Source of the DNA: Asanoa iriomotensis
GTDB lineage: Bacteria; Actinomycetota; Actinomycetes; Mycobacteriales; Micromonosporaceae
NCBI RefSeq assembly: GCF_016862515.1
Contig: NZ_BONC01000004.1
Coordinates: 124,001-188,000, forward strand
Length of the DNA: 64,000 nt
Reading direction: 5' to 3'
Shown: in pieces, positions 8,066-15,103 of the stretch
Layout: each line of letters starts with the position of its first letter
Position numbering within the stretch: position 1 is the stretch's first letter
The notes under the pieces: generated by a model
Told to the model about the DNA's origin: nothing
What the model saw: the letters and a program-made list of their open reading frames with translations, nothing else
Database searches by the model: none
Translations under genes and position numbers: made by a program

Positions 8066-9094
8066 ATGCGCACACTCGTGACCGGCCACGACGGATACAT
8101 CGGCGGCGTTCTGGTGCCGCTGCTGCGGGCCGCGGGACACGACGTCACCGGCCTCGACATCAGCCTGTACGCCGACGGCGTGCTCGGCCCGCCGCCGCCT
8201 GCGGTGCCGGCGCTCCGCGTCGACCTGCGCGACGTCGAGCCCGAGCACCTGCGCGGCTTCGACGCGGTGCTGCACCTGGCGGCGCTGTGCAACGACCCGA
8301 TCGGCAACCTGAACCCGGATCTCACCTACGACATCAACCACCGGTCGACGGTGCGGCTGGCCAAGGCGGCCAAGGCGGCGGGCGTCCAGCGGTTCCTGTT
8401 CTCGTCGTCGTGCTCGCTCTACGGTGCCGGCCTCGACGACCGCCCGCTCGACGAGGACGCCGGCTTCGCGCCCGTCACCCCGTACGGCGAGTCCAAGATC
8501 CTCTCCGAGCAGGGCCTGGCTGAACTGGCCGACGACGACTTCTCGCCGGTCTACCTGCGCAACGCCACCGCGTACGGCTTCTCCCCGCGGCTGCGCGGCG
8601 ACCTGGTGGTCAACGACCTGACCGCGCACGCGCTGCTCACCGGCGAGGTGCGGCTGCTCTCCGACGGCACCGCCTGGCGCCCGCTGGTGCACATCGAGGA
8701 CATCTCGGCCGCGTTCCTGGCGCTGCTGGAGGCGCCGCGCGAGGTCGTGCACAACCGGGCCTACAACGTCGGCCAGACCACCGAGAACTACCTCATCCGC
8801 GACGTCGCCGAGATCGTCCGCGACGTGGTCACCGGCTCGACCGTCACGTTCGCCGGCGGCGCCTCCGCCGACTCGCGCAACTACCGGGTCAGCTGCGACC
8901 GGATCGCCGCCGAGGTGCCCGGCTTCCGTCCGGCGTGGACGGTCCGCAAGGGCGTCGAACAGCTCGTCGAGGAATACCGGCGGCACGGCCTGACCATCGA
9001 GCAGTTCATGGGCGAGGGGCACCAGCGGCTCAAGAAGATCCGGGCCCTGCTGGCCGCGGGCAGGATCGACGAGCAGCTCCGGTGGACGTCGTGA
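8066..9094 (+). CDS. NAD-dependent epimerase/dehydratase
   Basis: The 342-residue extended SDR enzyme has the N-terminal Rossmann motif VTGHDGYIGG (GxxGxxG, residues 7-13), SSSCSLYG in the position of the catalytic Ser/Thr strand, and a YxxxK motif (Y140, K144 in PYGESK). The C-terminal sugar-binding half includes RPLVHIEDI. It should act on an NDP-hexose as epimerase, dehydratase or reductase. It is the first gene of a rightward operon; its stop overlaps the GTG of the next methyltransferase by 4 nt (GTGA). A GGAG ribosome site lies 8 nt before ATG 8066. The sugar position acted on cannot be told from motifs. Confidence 0.87.
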   Translation: MRTLVTGHDGYIGGVLVPLLRAAGHDVTGLDISLYADGVLGPPPPAVPALRVDLRDVEPEHLRGFDAVLHLAALCNDPIGNLNPDLTYDINHRSTVRLAKAAKAAGVQRFLFSSSCSLYGAGLDDRPLDEDAGFAPVTPYGESKILSEQGLAELADDDFSPVYLRNATAYGFSPRLRGDLVVNDLTAHALLTGEVRLLSDGTAWRPLVHIEDISAAFLALLEAPREVVHNRAYNVGQTTENYLIRDVAEIVRDVVTGSTVTFAGGASADSRNYRVSCDRIAAEVPGFRPAWTVRKGVEQLVEEYRRHGLTIEQFMGEGHQRLKKIRALLAAGRIDEQLRWTS

Positions 9095-10260
9095 CCCGCT
9101 GCCACGCCTGCGGCGCCGGCGAGCTGGTGCCGTTCGCCGATTTGGGCACGATCCCCGTGTTCTGCGGCGTGCACTGGGCCAGCCGGGACGAGGCGCTCGC
9201 CTCGCCGCTCGGCCGGATGGCGCTGTCCTACTGCCCGTCGTGCGCGTACGTGCGGAACGTGGCCTTCGAGCCGGAACTGCTGCACTACGACACGACGATG
9301 GACACCAACCTGCACCACTCGCCGGCCTTCCAGTCGTTCTCCGCGGAGCTGGTCAAGCACCTGACCGAGCGCTACCCGCTGCGCGGCGCGACGGTGCTCG
9401 ACATCGGCTGCGGGCAGGGCGAGTTCCTGCGCGAGCTGTGCCACGTCGCGGGCGCCAAGGGCATCGGCTACGACGCCATGTACGCCGGCCCGACCGGCCC
9501 GGACCCGTCCGGCGCCACGTTCTACAGTGGACATGCTCCGCTCGACGCCGCGACGCCCGAGTTCGACTTCGTCACCTCCCGGCACTGGTTCGAGCACATC
9601 GACGACCCGCACGAGTTCCTGGTGACCCTGCGCGCGTTGGCAGGTGACCGCCCCGTGCGCGGCTACATCGAGGTGCCGGACGCCTGCTACGACATGGCCA
9701 CCGCGGGCTGGGAGGTCATCTACCCGCACGTCTCGTACTTCGACGCCTACTCGCTGCGCCGGATCGTCGAGCGGGCCGGCTGGCGGGTCGAGGACACCGG
9801 GCCGCTGTTCCAGGGCATGTTCCGGTTCGTGGAGTTCTCGGCCAACGTGTCCGGCCCGCCCGCCTCGACCGCACCGCTGCCGGGCGCCGACGCGGTGTCG
9901 CAGCAGCTCGAAGCGATCCGCGGGTTCGCCGCCCGGCATTTCGCCGAACGCGACAAATGGCGCACGCTGATCGCCGACCGGATCGCCGCCGGCGACCGGC
10001 CGGTGCTCTGGGGCGCGGGCTCGCGCGGCGTGCAGTTCCTGCACCTCGCCGACCCCGACGGCAAGCTGGCGGCCGTGGTCGACGTCAACGCCCGCAAGTG
10101 GGGTAGGTTCCTGCCCGTGACGGGACACGAGGTCACCGCGCCGGAAACGTTGGCCGGGCTGGGCACACGCACCGTCATCATCACCAACCCGGCATATCGC
10201 GGCGAGATCGGCAACGCGCTGCGCGACCTCGGCGTCGACGCCGAGCTGCTGGTGGCGTGA
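9091..10260 (+). CDS. Second zinc-finger class I SAM methyltransferase
   Basis: The 389-residue protein has the same three-part design as the methyltransferase at 6641-7870. A zinc-finger start (C4-H-A-C7 and a later YCPSCAYV) is followed by a SAM-binding core with VLDIGCGQGEFL, then a C-terminal Rossmann-like domain beginning LWGAGSRGVQFL. It lacks the exact YHEHYQY signature, having TSRHWFEHIDDPHEF instead, so it may not be a 3-C-methyltransferase. GTG 9091 is preferred because it gives a 4-nt overlap with the epimerase stop; an alternative GTG lies at 9082. It would methylate a sugar of the surface glycan. The acceptor atom is unknown. Confidence 0.8.
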   Translation: MTRCHACGAGELVPFADLGTIPVFCGVHWASRDEALASPLGRMALSYCPSCAYVRNVAFEPELLHYDTTMDTNLHHSPAFQSFSAELVKHLTERYPLRGATVLDIGCGQGEFLRELCHVAGAKGIGYDAMYAGPTGPDPSGATFYSGHAPLDAATPEFDFVTSRHWFEHIDDPHEFLVTLRALAGDRPVRGYIEVPDACYDMATAGWEVIYPHVSYFDAYSLRRIVERAGWRVEDTGPLFQGMFRFVEFSANVSGPPASTAPLPGADAVSQQLEAIRGFAARHFAERDKWRTLIADRIAAGDRPVLWGAGSRGVQFLHLADPDGKLAAVVDVNARKWGRFLPVTGHEVTAPETLAGLGTRTVIITNPAYRGEIGNALRDLGVDAELLVA

Positions 10261-11156
10261 TGCCCCGGGTCACCATCGGCGTGCCGGTCTACAACGCGGC
10301 GCGCTACCTGCCGGTGGCGCTCGACGCGCTGCGCGCGCAGGACCATCCCGACTTCGAGATCGTCATCAGCGACAACGCGTCGACGGACGAGACCTGGGAG
10401 ATCTGCCAGCGGTACGCCGTCGCCGACCCGCGGATCCGGCTGTGGCGCAACGAGCGCAACCTCGGCGGGCACGCCAACTTCGCCAAGGTCGTCGAGCTGG
10501 CGTCGGGCGACCTGTTCAAGTGGGCGGCGTACGACGACATTTGCCGGCCCGGGTTCGTCAGCGCCTGCGTCGCCGCGCTGGACGCCGCCGGGCCGCGCGC
10601 GGTGCTCGCGTACCCGAAAACGGTCTTGATCGACGAGGACGGCGAGATCGTCGGGCCCTATGCCGACAAGCTCGACCTGCGCGACCCGCGGGCCTGGAAG
10701 CGGCTGTCGGTGCTGGCCAACAACATCAGCCTGTGCCACGCGCACTTCGGCGTGTTCCGCACGTCCGCGCTCCGGCAGACTGGGCTGATCCGGCCGTTCC
10801 TGTCGTCGGACTACACGCTGATGGCCGAGATCGCCGCGCTCGGCGAGGTGCACGAGGTGCCGGAGCAGCTCTTCCTGCGCCGGGTGCACGGCGCGTCGAC
10901 CCGGCAGGCGGGCAACAGCGCCGCGTCCGCGACGTCCTGGTTCGCACCGGACGGCGCCAAGAAGGCGGCACGGTCGCCACGGACCAACATGCTGCGCCAG
11001 ACGGTACGCGTGCTGCGCGGGCATCCCGGCGGGTTGACCAACTCGGCCGCGTTCCTGGGCACGTGGTTCGCGCGGCGGGGCCGGGTGCGGCTCGGCGCGC
11101 TGCGCCGGCGCCTGACGGGCAAGCCGATGCCGGCCCTCACCGAGAGCGGCGCTTAG
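10260..11156 (+). CDS. Glycosyltransferase family 2
   Basis: The 298-residue GT-A fold glycosyltransferase has an N-terminal VTIGVPVYNAARYLP, the SDNASTDET nucleotide-binding segment, and a KWAAYDDICRPGF region holding the DxD-like metal site (YDD). The C-terminal tail is basic with no clear membrane segment, so the enzyme is probably cytoplasmic or peripheral. ATG 10260 overlaps the previous stop by one base (TGATG); a GTG at 10257 would give a 4-nt overlap and is also possible. It should add a sugar to the lipid-linked glycan exported by the flippase that follows without any gap. Confidence 0.86.
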   Translation: MPRVTIGVPVYNAARYLPVALDALRAQDHPDFEIVISDNASTDETWEICQRYAVADPRIRLWRNERNLGGHANFAKVVELASGDLFKWAAYDDICRPGFVSACVAALDAAGPRAVLAYPKTVLIDEDGEIVGPYADKLDLRDPRAWKRLSVLANNISLCHAHFGVFRTSALRQTGLIRPFLSSDYTLMAEIAALGEVHEVPEQLFLRRVHGASTRQAGNSAASATSWFAPDGAKKAARSPRTNMLRQTVRVLRGHPGGLTNSAAFLGTWFARRGRVRLGALRRRLTGKPMPALTESGA

Positions 11157-12686
11157 GTGGTCGCGGCACCGCCAGCCGTCGCCGAGAAACCGGGCGTCGG
11201 CAGCGCGATCGGCTGGTCGTACGTGCTCACCGGCGGCCGGATCGGCTCGACCGTGCTGGTCACGTTCATGCTGGCGAAGCTGCTCGGCCCGAGCGAGTTC
11301 GGCATCGTCGCGATGGCCACCGTGTTCATCACGGTCGCGCAGACGATCCTCCAGCAGGGTCTCGTCTCGGCGATCGTGCAGCGCGACAAGCTGACCCCCG
11401 AGCACCTCGACGCGGCGTTCGGCGTGATGGTCATCTCGGGCTTCGTGGTCGGCGGTGCCGCGGCCGCACTCAGCCCGGTCTGGGCGCTGGTCAACCGCGA
11501 GCCGCAGCTCACGGTCGTCTGCCTGGCGCTCTCGCCGCTGGTGCTGATGCAGGCGCTGACCATCGTCCCGGAGGCGGTGCTGCGGCGGGAGCTCCAGTTC
11601 AAGTCGGTCGCGGTGCGCACGCTGTCGGCATCCGTGGTCAGCGGCGTGGTCGGCGTGGTGCTGGCCGTGCTCGGCGCGGGCGTCTGGGCGCTGGTCGCGC
11701 AGTCGCTGGTGAACGCGTTCGTCGGCCTGGTGGTGCTCTGGACGGTGTGTCCGTGGCGCCCGTCGGGGTCGATGCGGCTCGGCGCGATCCGCGACTTGTG
11801 GAAGTTCTCGATGCACTCCGCGAACGCCGGCCTCGGCTCGATGCTGAGCTCGAAGTCGGACATCATCTTCACGGGCCTGTTCTTCGGCCCGGTCGCGACC
11901 GGCATCTACCGGCTCGCGGCGCGGCTGCCGGACATGCTGGTCGACGTGACCGTGCGGTCGCTGCAGCAGGTGGCGCTGCCGTCGCTGTCCCGGTTGCAGA
12001 ACGACCGGGCGGCGTTCATCCGGCATCTGACCACGCTGCAACACCTGGGCGCGCTGACGGGGCTGCCGCTGCTCGGCGTCCTGGTGGCGGCGGCCGGGCC
12101 GCTGGTGGAGTTCCTCGGCCCGCAGTGGGCCGGCACGGAGGTGCCGCTCGCGCTGCTCTGCCTCTACGGTGCGCTGAACGCGTACGGCGTGCTGCTCGGC
12201 CCGGCCCTGCAGGCGATCGGCCAGCCGGCCAAGCTGGCGGCCATCCTGTGGACCCGCGGGATCCTGGGCGTCGTGGTCTTCGCCGGGGTCGGCACGCTGC
12301 TGCACGGCTCGTCGGCGGCGACGCAGGCGACCGCGATCGCACTGGCCGCGATCGCCATGCAGATCGTCATGAACGCCGCCTCGATCTGGGTGACGGTCTC
12401 CCGCACGGTGGGCGGCTCGATCCCACGCTTCCTGGCGCCGACGATCCCGGCCGTCCTGGCGGGCGGCGCGGCGGCCGCGGTGCCGTGGCTGTTCTCCGTG
12501 CTGCGGGTCTCGATCGAGCCGCCCCTGCTGGCGATGTTCTGCTACGCCGCGGTGGCGGGCGTGGTCGCAGGCGCCCTGCTCTGGGTGACGGACCGGCGGC
12601 TGCGGATGTTGGTGCGCAAGAAGCTAGGTGGCCGGCTGGCATGGATCCCGCTGAGCCACCCACGGGCGGGCCGGCACGCGGCCTGA
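11157..12686 (+). CDS. Wzx-type lipid-linked oligosaccharide flippase
   Basis: The 509-residue polytopic membrane protein has about 12-14 hydrophobic segments and the MATE/Wzx pattern. It opens with AIGWSYVLTGGRIGSTVLV and LLGPSEFGIVAMATVF, the typical first and second helices of polysaccharide transporters of the RfbX/MVF superfamily. The expected role is to flip undecaprenyl-linked glycan units across the membrane. GTG 11157 directly follows the stop of the glycosyltransferase. It ends the rightward glycan operon; the EACC1 remnant begins about 85 nt further on. The C-terminal tail is basic. Confidence 0.85.
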   Translation: MVAAPPAVAEKPGVGSAIGWSYVLTGGRIGSTVLVTFMLAKLLGPSEFGIVAMATVFITVAQTILQQGLVSAIVQRDKLTPEHLDAAFGVMVISGFVVGGAAAALSPVWALVNREPQLTVVCLALSPLVLMQALTIVPEAVLRRELQFKSVAVRTLSASVVSGVVGVVLAVLGAGVWALVAQSLVNAFVGLVVLWTVCPWRPSGSMRLGAIRDLWKFSMHSANAGLGSMLSSKSDIIFTGLFFGPVATGIYRLAARLPDMLVDVTVRSLQQVALPSLSRLQNDRAAFIRHLTTLQHLGALTGLPLLGVLVAAAGPLVEFLGPQWAGTEVPLALLCLYGALNAYGVLLGPALQAIGQPAKLAAILWTRGILGVVVFAGVGTLLHGSSAATQATAIALAAIAMQIVMNAASIWVTVSRTVGGSIPRFLAPTIPAVLAGGAAAAVPWLFSVLRVSIEPPLLAMFCYAAVAGVVAGALLWVTDRRLRMLVRKKLGGRLAWIPLSHPRAGRHAA

Positions 12687-12771
12687 CCGCGTCGGCCCGG
12701 GCACCGGCACGCAAGGAAGCGGTGCGCGGCGAGATCGCCAGGTCGAAGATCCACGTTGGAACGGCCGCCGG
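12687..12771. other. Intergenic stretch after the flippase
   Basis: 85 nt without a recognisable gene. I see no clear hairpin terminator. It joins the glycan operon to the EACC1 remnant. Confidence 0.5.
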
Positions 12772-12880
12772 GTACGCTCAGGAAGTGCTGGTGAGCGTCG
12801 AAGACCCTGACGCGTTCCCCGAGCGCGGTGTAGTCGCCCGCCGACGAGGAGATGGGTTTCGTCGCCGACAGCATCGCAGC
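12772..12880 (+). pseudogene. Decayed EACC1 copy with its promoter
   Basis: This segment aligns with the promoter and first part of the live EACC1 gene at 1986-1651. It has the same TACGCT box, a GTG at 12785, and codons for VLVSVEDPDAF (live: VLVTVEDPDAF). About 50-60 nt of the live gene are then missing. Similarity resumes in another frame with an in-frame stop followed by SPADEEMGFVADSIA (live: SPADQEMGVVADTVE) and fades near 12880. From CCGGGTACGC to GACGCGTTC I count about 42 identical bases of 50. The deletion shifts the frame, so this cannot encode EACC1. It lies in inverted orientation to the live copy, on the other side of the glycan locus. Confidence 0.8.
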
Positions 12881-12902
12881 GCCATGGTCAGGTGGGCTGT
12901 GG

Positions 12903-13112
12903 TCAACTGCCGGGTTCCGACGCCAGGCGGTACTCGGGAGCTGGGAAGATCGAGGCCAGGTCCATGGAGGACAGCAGCTCACGGATCCGCCCAGTGAGAT
13001 AGTCAACGTTGAGTGCGTCAAGGTTCCCACTGACGGTTATCAGCACACCCGTCGGTTCGCGCGGCACGACGAGGATCTCCAGCGACTGCGCTGGCTGTCG
13101 GACGGTCGCCAT
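12903..13112 (-). CDS. Short STAS-like fragment (69 aa), possibly truncated
   Basis: The ORF reads MATVRQPAQSLEILVVPRE, then GVLITVSGNLDALNVDYL and GRIRELLSS. This resembles the first half of a STAS/anti-sigma-factor antagonist domain (strand, 'sGnLDa..vdyL', helix). The conserved middle with the phosphorylated Ser is absent and the last ~20 residues look unrelated, so it is probably a truncated gene. The ATG at 13112 has a GGGAG site 8-9 nt upstream. It abuts the EACC1 remnant, suggesting a rearrangement scar. A nearby RsbW-like ATPase (17640-18098) could have been a partner of the intact form. Confidence 0.45.
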   Translation of the reverse strand: MATVRQPAQSLEILVVPREPTGVLITVSGNLDALNVDYLTGRIRELLSSMDLASIFPAPEYRLASEPGS

Positions 13113-13330
13113 AGTCAGCACTCCCAAGAGGCCCGGCCGGTAAGCTCTTCCTCACCCAACGTGCGGATGGACATGACTCGGGGATTCGAGATGCATGTCC
13201 GATGCGAGGACAACCGGGGTCCGGGGTTGCCGATGTGGGACGTGACGATCCGTACTGGTTGACAATACCATCAGGCATTAGCGCGACGACCGCACCCAAG
13301 AGTGTGAGCCCTGCGGGCTTTCTGCGCGCG

Positions 13331-13336
13331 TACCCT
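13331..13336 (+). promoter_or_regulatory. Leaderless -10 box of the ANTAR operon
   Basis: TACCCT followed by 6 nt and then ATG 13343 matches the leaderless pattern. No ribosome binding site is visible before this ATG. Confidence 0.5.
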
Positions 13337-13342
13337 TCAGGC

Positions 13343-14227
13343 ATGACGGTGCCCGCCGAGGCCACGCGTGCGATGCAGGACGCGCTGGCTCGTGCGGACC
13401 GGGAACGTCGCCGGGCCGATCGTTCAGCCGGAATTGCCCAGCGCCATGAGCGGCAGGTGTTTGCGGAACCCCATATGCAGACGCTTCACGCCAGGATGGC
13501 GAGTATGCACCGTCGCGCGCAACGGCTGCACCTGGCCGCCGCCGCGATGCATGTGGCCCACGCGGATCGACTGAAAACGTGGGCCGACGGGTCTAGGCGC
13601 CACAAGGCATTGCCCGGATTGATGGTCGGCGTTGCCGAAACCGCTGGTGCCGACAGCGCCACCGTCGCTGTTTTCGGGCCGGGACTGGTCGAGACCCTCA
13701 CTATTGCCTCTGACGACACCGCCAAGGCCGCCCAGGACGCTGAGTTCGCCCTCGGCGAAGGTCCCGCACGAGAGGCCGCGACCGGGGACCGTGCCGTCCG
13801 TGCGGCCGGGGATGCCTTGCGCCGACGGTGGCCGGCCTATGGATCAGCTGTCGGCGGGCTCGGCATCCACTCGGTCGCCGCCGTACCGATCCTCCCGGTT
13901 CGCGGCACACCGATCGGAGCACTGACACTCTTTGGTCTGGCTCCGAATCGGACGATCGGCGACCTCGACAGTCTGCACATGATTGCCGATATCGTCGCAT
14001 ATATGCTTTTGTCTGATAACGACACCAAATCTACGCCCGGCTCTTTTCCGTTCGCAGATGGCGATCACAGGGCCATCATTCATCAGGCCGCCGGGCTCGT
14101 GTCTGTCCAAAATGGTTGCGCCATCCCCGATGCACTCGCGCTGATCAGAGCACGAGCATTTGCCGACGAGCGTCCCCTCGAGTCGATCGCAGCAGACATC
14201 CTCGACCAGAGACTGAGGCTGCCATGA
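13343..14227 (+). CDS. GAF and ANTAR domain regulator with N-terminal helical domain
   Basis: The protein has 294 residues. Residues 1-85 are highly charged and helical (RADRERRRADRS..., RHERQ..., LHARMASMHRRAQRLHLAA). They clearly resemble the N-terminus of the EAL protein at 18260. Residues ~90-225 form a GAF-like domain with GEGPAREA. The last ~55 residues (IIHQAAGLVSVQNGC...ALALIRARAFADERPLE) fit an ANTAR RNA-binding three-helix domain, somewhat degenerate. ANTAR proteins act as antiterminators by binding paired hexaloop hairpins; GAF would sense a ligand or redox state. The stop overlaps the next ATG by 4 nt, so the two ANTAR proteins are made together. The start is leaderless (TACCCT 6 nt upstream). 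Confidence 0.8.
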   Translation: MTVPAEATRAMQDALARADRERRRADRSAGIAQRHERQVFAEPHMQTLHARMASMHRRAQRLHLAAAAMHVAHADRLKTWADGSRRHKALPGLMVGVAETAGADSATVAVFGPGLVETLTIASDDTAKAAQDAEFALGEGPAREAATGDRAVRAAGDALRRRWPAYGSAVGGLGIHSVAAVPILPVRGTPIGALTLFGLAPNRTIGDLDSLHMIADIVAYMLLSDNDTKSTPGSFPFADGDHRAIIHQAAGLVSVQNGCAIPDALALIRARAFADERPLESIAADILDQRLRLP

Positions 14228-14949
14228 CAACGCCCGCACCGAGCAGGTCAGCAGAGGCTCGCGAGGCACAGATGTTTCTTGTCGAGCTCGTCGACACGGT
14301 CGACGGAAATTTCGACGAGTTCCTCTCTGCGTTTGTCGCCGGGTGCGTGGCCGTGCTCGACGTGACCGCTGTTGGCGTACTGCTCGCGGACCGAGATGGG
14401 CGGCTCGAGGCGGCAGCGCATGAGGGCGAACCGGCCGGATTGCTGGCTGGCATCGAACTCGCCGACGGGGACGGCCCGGGTGTGGTGTGCCACGCTGCCG
14501 GCGTTCCCGCCTCATACCCCACAAACTCGGCGCTGGCCGTGCGCTGGCCGGGCCTGGCAAGAGCCGCCGACCAAGCCGGGATCGCCGCTCTCTACACGCT
14601 TCCCATGCGACGTCGAGACAGGACCGTCGGAGTGCTCACTCTGCTCGGCAACCGCGAGTACCACCTCCGCGACGACACACTCCAGCTCGCGCAGGCGCTG
14701 ACCGAGGCGGCGACTGTGGGACTGCTGAACCAGCGCACCATCCAGCAACACCGACGCACCGCAACCCAACTCAGGACAGCCCTCAGCTCACGGATCGTGA
14801 TCGAACAAGCCAAAGGAGTGCTGGCCGGGCGGCTGAGGATCACGGTCGACGCGGCATTCGTCCTACTCCGCGCCCACGCCCGGTCGAACAACCGCAACCT
14901 GCACGAGGTCGCCGCGGAAGTCGCCAAGGGCGACCTCACGATCAGCTGA
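14224..14949 (+). CDS. GAF-ANTAR transcription antitermination regulator
   Basis: The 241-residue protein has a typical GAF-ANTAR layout. The GAF domain spans about residues 20-165 (with VGVLLADRDGRLEAAAHEGE and TLPMRRRDRTVGVLTLLGN). The ANTAR domain is at the C-terminus, with SRIVIEQAKGVLAGR and VDAAFVLLRAHARSNNRNLHEVA, which carry the family's conserved Ala and aromatic/hydrophobic pattern. It is coupled by ATGA to the preceding ANTAR protein; the two may work as a pair or heterodimer. Targets are probably nascent mRNAs with tandem small hairpins. No such target was recognised in this window. Confidence 0.88.
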   Translation: MTTPAPSRSAEAREAQMFLVELVDTVDGNFDEFLSAFVAGCVAVLDVTAVGVLLADRDGRLEAAAHEGEPAGLLAGIELADGDGPGVVCHAAGVPASYPTNSALAVRWPGLARAADQAGIAALYTLPMRRRDRTVGVLTLLGNREYHLRDDTLQLAQALTEAATVGLLNQRTIQQHRRTATQLRTALSSRIVIEQAKGVLAGRLRITVDAAFVLLRAHARSNNRNLHEVAAEVAKGDLTIS

Positions 14950-15033
14950 GCCGAAACAGAGTCTCTTCCCGTCCCGTTGTCCTCGGACTATCGTTGGCCC
15001 ACTCAACGGTGCTCCCATCACCTGGAATTGGAA

Positions 15034-15063
15034 GTACGTCGCCGCCCCAGACCTCGGCGGTAC
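15034..15063. terminator. Possible bidirectional hairpin between convergent genes
   Basis: GTAC...CGCCG and CGGCG...GTAC form a short inverted repeat with one two-base bulge in the 154-nt gap between the convergent ANTAR and CheR genes. No T-run follows, so it is a weak candidate. Confidence 0.35.
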
Positions 15064-15103
15064 GTGCGGTGCCACTCCATACGGGAAGCCTCGCCGTGGT
15101 GCT

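Noticed and set aside
10442-12997. 851-codon plus-strand frame over the glycosyltransferase and flippase
   Set aside because: Off-frame shadow without domains; its final part was useful only because it runs through the EACC1 remnant.
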